From the NCBI GenBank assembly GCA_016800925.1, contig JABCPU010000194.1:60136-124135 (forward strand): 64,000 nucleotides of DNA. Reading direction: 5' to 3'. The notes below the pieces were generated by a model, which saw nothing but the letters and a program-made list of their open reading frames with translations, made no database searches and was not told the DNA's origin. This DNA comes from Suillus spraguei. Lineage: Eukaryota > Basidiomycota > Agaricomycetes > Boletales > Suillaceae. Shown in pieces: positions 58,797 through 64,000 of the stretch (positions are counted from its first letter, which is position 1; each line of letters opens with the position of its first letter). The position numbers and the translations under genes were made by a program.

Positions 58797-61700
58797 ATGA
58801 ACCCGAAGACTGTGGTGAGTGTGTTTATGTAGCATGCATCAAGATCATCATGGCCTTCCAGGTGTATGAATCGTCAGATGACGAGGAATACTCATGTGGC
58901 CTGGACTATTTCAAGATGCAAGTGGAAGCCTTAGGTAGTATGCGTTAGCAACCCGCATCGACAGGAATTCAATTGATCATTGCAATTCTATAGACCACTC
59001 CCAGTCTCGACCATTGGAAAAACCCCTCAAAGAAAAACTTTCCATTTCGCAGGAGATAACGCCTCGAGCGCCTAGGGTGGATCCCATGCGCTCACTAAGT
59101 TGTGTGTCGCCTGACGAGGAGATGCGTGAGATCGAGGAAGGTACAGTGTTGAGTTTACTCAAATGAATATATCATTCACGCCACGCCACACCCCACTTTC
59201 ATTCACTAGTGCCATCTAAACCAGTGATAGAGTCAGACAGCGATTCCGGGTCCGCACCATCGACCGGGCGATCTTCGTTGTTATCGAGTCGTACGACCTC
59301 GATGTCGTCCGTTGGATCCACTGGTGTGAAGCGTGCGCCAGACTGCTCGCTGTCTCTCCCACCAACGGTTAGACGCAAAGTCTCACCAGACGTACCAATT
59401 GTAAGTCATAGAATTTTCTTCCATCAGGCTAACGTGTTCTCACAATGTTGCAGGTGAATCTGCTACAAGTCGAAAATTTTCGAGAACACGTTCCCCGCGA
59501 GTTCGGTGTCGCGTTAAATATCGTCCACATTGCCCACTGCACAAAGGCTCAGAAGCTCTTTGATCAATATAAACTCGCATGGGGAACAATTTTCGAACTG
59601 GCACGAGGCATCACTCGTGGCATGTGGACATTCCAAGATCTGACTGAGCATCGTCTACAAAAACTCAAGGGTTCAAACGCTGAATCTGCCTGGAAAGTTG
59701 CTACCATCATGGCAGACAAAGTGCCATCTGCGAAGGGAGCTCCATCAGAACTTTGGTATTAATTTTATCCACCTTACGATTTACGACCTAAACGTGATTG
59801 AAAGGCTTGAATACGATCGAGAGCAGCTTGCGATTGTCGAAAACAAAGGTCGCGGTTTGGGAACTATGGGACAGTGGGAGGGAAAAGAGCATTGGTACGG
59901 AGGGAAGATCCAGCAAGTTGCCCGCGTCGTCAAAGCTGGAACATCTTTCAAACTCGAACTCGAGAAACCAGAGATTCGGAGATCACATCGATTCGCTCGG
60001 TTCTTGGGTTCTCGGCGCATCTTCCAAGTCCGCGTGCCAGATAACCTTACTTATGATAAAGTCGGGTCGGCACTCCGGGAATTCCTGATATCCAGTAAAT
60101 TCGTGTTGTGTGGCCGTGTCTTCGTACCCTTCCATGCCAAGGAAGGGAGCATGTACCTTTTGGAAACGAACGAGAACATAGATCGGCAAACAAACCTTGG
60201 CGACGGTGATAGTCACAGACTGACACTTTACCAGTTTGTGAAGTGGCACAATCCTCTGAGGTTGAATCGGAAGCAGGTGACTACGTTTTTGTCCGCATTG
60301 TGATTATACAGCTCTGACGCGCTCCATGACTAGCCTATCAGCAAGTGGTCTACACGATGGGCGCTCGGCCTGTCAACATCGGTACCAACAATTGAATTCG
60401 CTCCAGAAAACATATTCTTCATCGGTGACCAACGTAGCATTTCATCTAGCTCCTAAACTATGAGATACTGACCACTGTATTGCAGATGCTGTGGACTGGG
60501 GCGAGGGAAAGCCCCCAGCCGAAAAAATCATGACTGATGGGTGTGGTTATATCAGTGGTGCGGCATTGACGGCCATCATGCGAGTGATGAAGTATTCGAG
60601 TCGGCCGACTGCCGTACAAGGGCGCATTGCCGGCGCCAAGGGAATGTGGGTCCTGCACCCGAATCCCGCTCATCAAACCCCCGATGGACCACCGACAATC
60701 TGGATACGTGACTCACAGAATAAGATCAAACTTGGTTCGTTACACAAGGTAGATAGCGCGCACAGGATCTTCGACCTCCTTGCGCCATCTCGGGTAACTG
60801 GGCCAAGCCGTCTGTCGAGCCAGACACTCGTCAACTTGGCGCACGGCCGTGTTCCCCTGCCTGTTTTGAAGGAGCTCATGGCAGATGGACTTCACGAGGA
60901 AGTCCGTCAGCTGACGGAATGGAGTGGACCAGACAGCATGCTTATGGTCTGGCGAGCTGTGGAGCAAGTCGGCCGTGTTGTAACATCGAGGCTGCGGCGG
61001 CGCATTGCTGGCCAGGCACGAGCGCTTGGTCTCGGCCAACTCCGACCCAACGATGAGCTCGCTGCCGGAATTGATGATTGTGACGATAGTGGCTCGGTTA
61101 ATCGGGGTCGCAATCCTCACAGCGGTGAACCGCTGACTCCACACGAGTCGGTCCTCGAACTACTGCAGGCCGGTTTTCATCCTCTTAAGCTTGACCGACT
61201 TTTTTCCAAGCTTGAGTACGTGGTGACCCAAGTCCTCGATGAGTATATCGAGAAATTTCATATTCCGGTCAAGGAGTCCCTGGAAGCATACATTATACCG
61301 GGTGAGTAGCTTCTTCTGTGATGATTTTTTCTTAGCTCATTTGGCGGCAGATCCATATGGGGTCCTTGAGGAGGGGCAAATACATTTTCGCTCTTCAGAA
61401 CTCATCACCGATCCTGAAAGTGGAACCCAGATGGATATTGTGACTGGATCTGTTTTAGTAAGTAATTTAATTAATTGCAATGAATTCTTCTGAGGCATTG
61501 ATGAACAGGTGTGGAGGAATCCCACGAGACTACCCTCAGATGTCCAGAAGGTAAGGAGATCAACAGCTCGTCTGGTGGCCTTATCAAACATGGATCAGGT
61601 AACCGCTGTCAGCCACCCAAAATTGGCCGATTATTTCGATGTTATTGTGTTTCCTGTGAAGGGGGAGCGCTCATTAGCAAGTTACTTGGGTGGAGGGGGT

Positions 61701-62884
61701 AAGCATTTCCTTCCATTCTCGTTTTCCGGGCATCGCCTGATATGCTTACTCTGTAGATTATGATGGAGGTAAGTTTGTGTCTTGTGTTTTCATCATTTAA
61801 TAATTGCTTTCAAAGATACGGTCACGGTGGTCTGGTCCAAACGACTTGTTGAAAACTTCCATACCTCACCGCTGTGTACGGCGCCTGCAGGGTTGACCGG
61901 CGACTTTGAGCGAGAAGTTGAACATGTTGAGGATTTTGACACACGAGTAACCAGTCTCTCTAAAAAGGAGGCTCAAATCGCGTTCCAGAAGGTCCTCCTT
62001 CTTGGACTCGCAGAGACAAAAATCGGACTATATTCAAAATTCCACGACCTCGCCGTGTATGAACGCGGCTATGCAAGTGCTGCCGCCATTCGACTGGCAT
62101 ACATGTGAGCATTTTCAGCCTATTACTATGGTACTCGCCTTATGTTATGTTGTACAGGTTCACTACCTGCCTCGATGCAAGCAAGACGGGGCTGCGGGTC
62201 AAAGCCCATGTCTTTGAAAAAGACCGTAAATCTTGTGGGAATCGCAAACCTTATTACATGGCCGCTCTCGAACAGAGCACTGAGGGCCAAGCGATATCGA
62301 AGCGCAAGGATTCAACTCCGTATATTCTCGATGTCCTTGTTGACGAGGGCCGTCGCCTCCGCGACGACTTCCTCAAACAGTATTCCGTCCTCCGGAGTTC
62401 TTCCACCAATACGACAGACCACGACCTCACCTCCCCTTACCTTTCTGCGTCTCATAGGGCAACACAAGCTTCGCACGCCGGTCTTCACGTTCTGCAAGAC
62501 AACTTAAACGCTGTTAAAGTCCATGTCCAGAGAGCACATGGGAACTGGCAAACCGCCGTTGTTCTCCAGAAGAAGCCTTCAGAAGGAAGGGGATCTTCGG
62601 ATCCCAAGTCACAAGCGATCCAGAAAGCAGTGCAACTCTTTGCGCGACGGCTAGATTTAGAGGTCCAGATTTTTTCCGACGAGGATCTCAAAGCTATCAT
62701 GGCATCCTATGCATACAGTCTCAGCAGCACATTTGGCTTCTCCGTTGCCTTCGCAGAGCTCTGCGCCATCAAGGCACGAGCTCAAGGTGCTGTGCTTTTT
62801 GCAGATAGGTTCGCAGAAGTGATGTGTATTCCTAACCATATCCTACGAGCCCTTTCACAAGCACAGGATGATGTGGATGACTGA
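58797..62884 (+). CDS. Cellular RNA-dependent RNA polymerase, QDE-1/RdRP type
   Basis: Fourteen exons (58797-58814, 58862-58934, 58994-59140, 59210-59400, 59454-59755, 59805-60276, 60334-60424, 60486-61301, 61351-61457, 61509-61550, 61599-61698, 61757-61768, 61816-62104, 62158-62884) total 3,387 nt, encoding 1,128 residues with no lesion. The enzyme makes dsRNA from RNA templates in fungal RNA silencing. Landmarks are SKWSTRWALGLSTSVP, IMTDGCGYIS, VVKG-type VFPVKGERSLASYLGGG, and the catalytic DYDGD (about 787-791) followed by TVTVVWSKRLVENF. Further on come ETKIGLYSKFHDLAVYERG and LDASKTGLRVK. The catalytic loop is encoded by a 12-nt exon flanked by two short introns. The N-terminal ~150 residues are Ser-rich and poorly conserved, so the start is less certain than the rest. 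Confidence 0.92.
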
Positions 62885-64000
62885 AAATTTAATTTTACCT
62901 CTTTGTCGGTCAGAATACATACTTCATCATGTAACTCATCTAGCATATCTTGATTCTGCCATCTTCTCGATCTTATACGCATATCTTGGCCACTATCTCT
63001 GTACAACGTAACGACAATCTATACGCCCGAATTTTTCCAAAGCGATTTCGACCAGGCCATCGAAATGCAATGACGAACATTTGCTGCGTAGTTGAGACCT
63101 TCGATCTCGATATCCGCATCTCGACCCAAAAATTTCGGCACGACATTAACCCGCACGAGGTCTTCTAGCGGCGTACAACAGCGTCTATCCAGTGGTTATG
63201 TATGATTATGAGCAATCACAATAGAAATTCGCCGAAGTTGACGAAAATATCTTGAGTATTCCAAATTTACAAATGCGATGGACCATCATCCGTAACTCAA
63301 ATCAAAATCATCAGACAAAGAATGTGAGTGAAAGGCATTTCATTGCGATCATCATACATCGCGCTACAGTTATCCCGCGACAGTGCCCTAGTGTACATTC
63401 CATTTTTTCTGGCAGTGTACTGATGAGCCACTCGCAGGCGATGATCTGCCCCTTGCTGACGACGGCGGGCGTAAAAACTATCATATATCAGTGTCAACGT
63501 GTGTCGGGCGTGTCACGCAAGGTTTGACTTAGCTTGTGGGAGTGGATCCGATGTGATGGGGGCAGATTGAATGACAGTTGCGCCCGTCAGATAGGTACAC
63601 TTGGCACCGCATGTTCGATTAATCGGACCGGAAAGCACGGGTTACCCTTCTTCGTGCATGCTAGCTGCTAGTATTGTATATGGCCCATATTGCGGGAACA
63701 CTAGGCCCAGTGCCGCGAATCACTCACCGATACCGTGACTGTCGGAACACCAGCACCTGCAGCTAGAAAGTCAAAAACTCGCTGTTAAATCATCTTCTTG
63801 ACAGTGGACAGTTTAGCTGACACAACCCCCGAGCTTTCCACTAGCGATCGAGTTGCAGGGACAACTCTTCCGATGGTGGCGTAATAACGGGACTCGGACG
63901 ACAAGCGATCGATGACGTGGAGTACAAAAGATCCAGAGTGCACAGCACGACGACGGGCTGAATATTCGATAGTACTCCTACCTGGTCTACCTGCGGGAGA
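62885..64000. other. Right end, possible 3' part of an unrecognised minus-strand gene
   Basis: On the minus strand several pieces look coding: VIDRLSSESRYYATIGRVVP (about 63850-63910), VFDFLAAGAGVPTVTV (about 63733-63782) behind a possible acceptor, VVSKGQIIACEWLISTLPEK (about 63400-63460), and EDLVRVNVVPKFLGRDADIE with TAG at 63019-63021. Joins between them are not established and no family is recognised. It may be the end of a gene starting beyond 64000. Confidence 0.3.

Noticed and set aside
58797..62884. Viral RNA polymerase integrated in the genome
   Set aside because: The protein has the cellular QDE-1-type layout with DYDGD and fourteen spliced exons, so it is a host RNAi gene.

Overview
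This window is a nuclear chromosome segment from a filamentous basidiomycete, most likely an Agaricomycete. The genes are dense and rich in introns of about 45-80 bp. Recognisable fungal families include a class IV chitin synthase, a polyporopepsin-type protease, a LAM/GRAM-VASt sterol-transfer protein, an RNAi RdRP and membrane families typical of mushrooms. There are no operons, Shine-Dalgarno sites or CRISPR arrays. I rebuilt the gene models by reading splice sites and asking whether the joined exon lengths keep the frame. Most models close exactly, to a multiple of three with family motifs crossing the junctions.

Layout. 1-2397: 3' part of an AGC kinase (+). 2398-8753: a gene-poor stretch with two decayed genes (about 3305-3880 and 4218-5841, both -) and a repeat block bounded by GC-rich ends. 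8754-17614: LAM sterol-transfer gene (-), a thioredoxin-like gene with an altered active site (+) and a low-complexity Ser/Pro protein gene with apparent frameshifts (+). 17615-30125: an accessory region with three isoprenylcysteine-methyltransferase-like (ICMT-like) paralogues plus one relic, a polyporopepsin-like protease (-), a Ty1/copia fragment, a frameshifted thioredoxin paralogue and several local duplications. 30126-62884: mostly housekeeping genes. These are sulfide:quinone oxidoreductase (+), a seven-TM-like protein (-), a Whi2-like BTB protein (-), chitin synthase (-), NOP10 (-) divergent from a Sec14-like gene (+), a C2H2 factor (+), adenosine kinase (-), a MARVEL protein (-), a LysM membrane protein (-) divergent from malic enzyme (+), a broken F-box gene (+), a U1A/U2B''-like splicing protein (+) and a QDE-1-type RdRP (+). 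62885-64000: possibly the 3' end of a further minus-strand gene.

The genes do not form one pathway. The most distinctive features are the ICMT-like paralogue family, whose single intron has GC donors in two copies and a GT donor in the third; very small exons of 8, 9 and 12 nt placed inside catalytic or cofactor motifs of SQR, malic enzyme and the RdRP; a tandem duplication of the SQR promoter region; and several genes carrying one or two clean lesions that could be real decay or assembly error. I found no convincing wholly new system. The ICMT-like cluster is the best candidate for something unusual.
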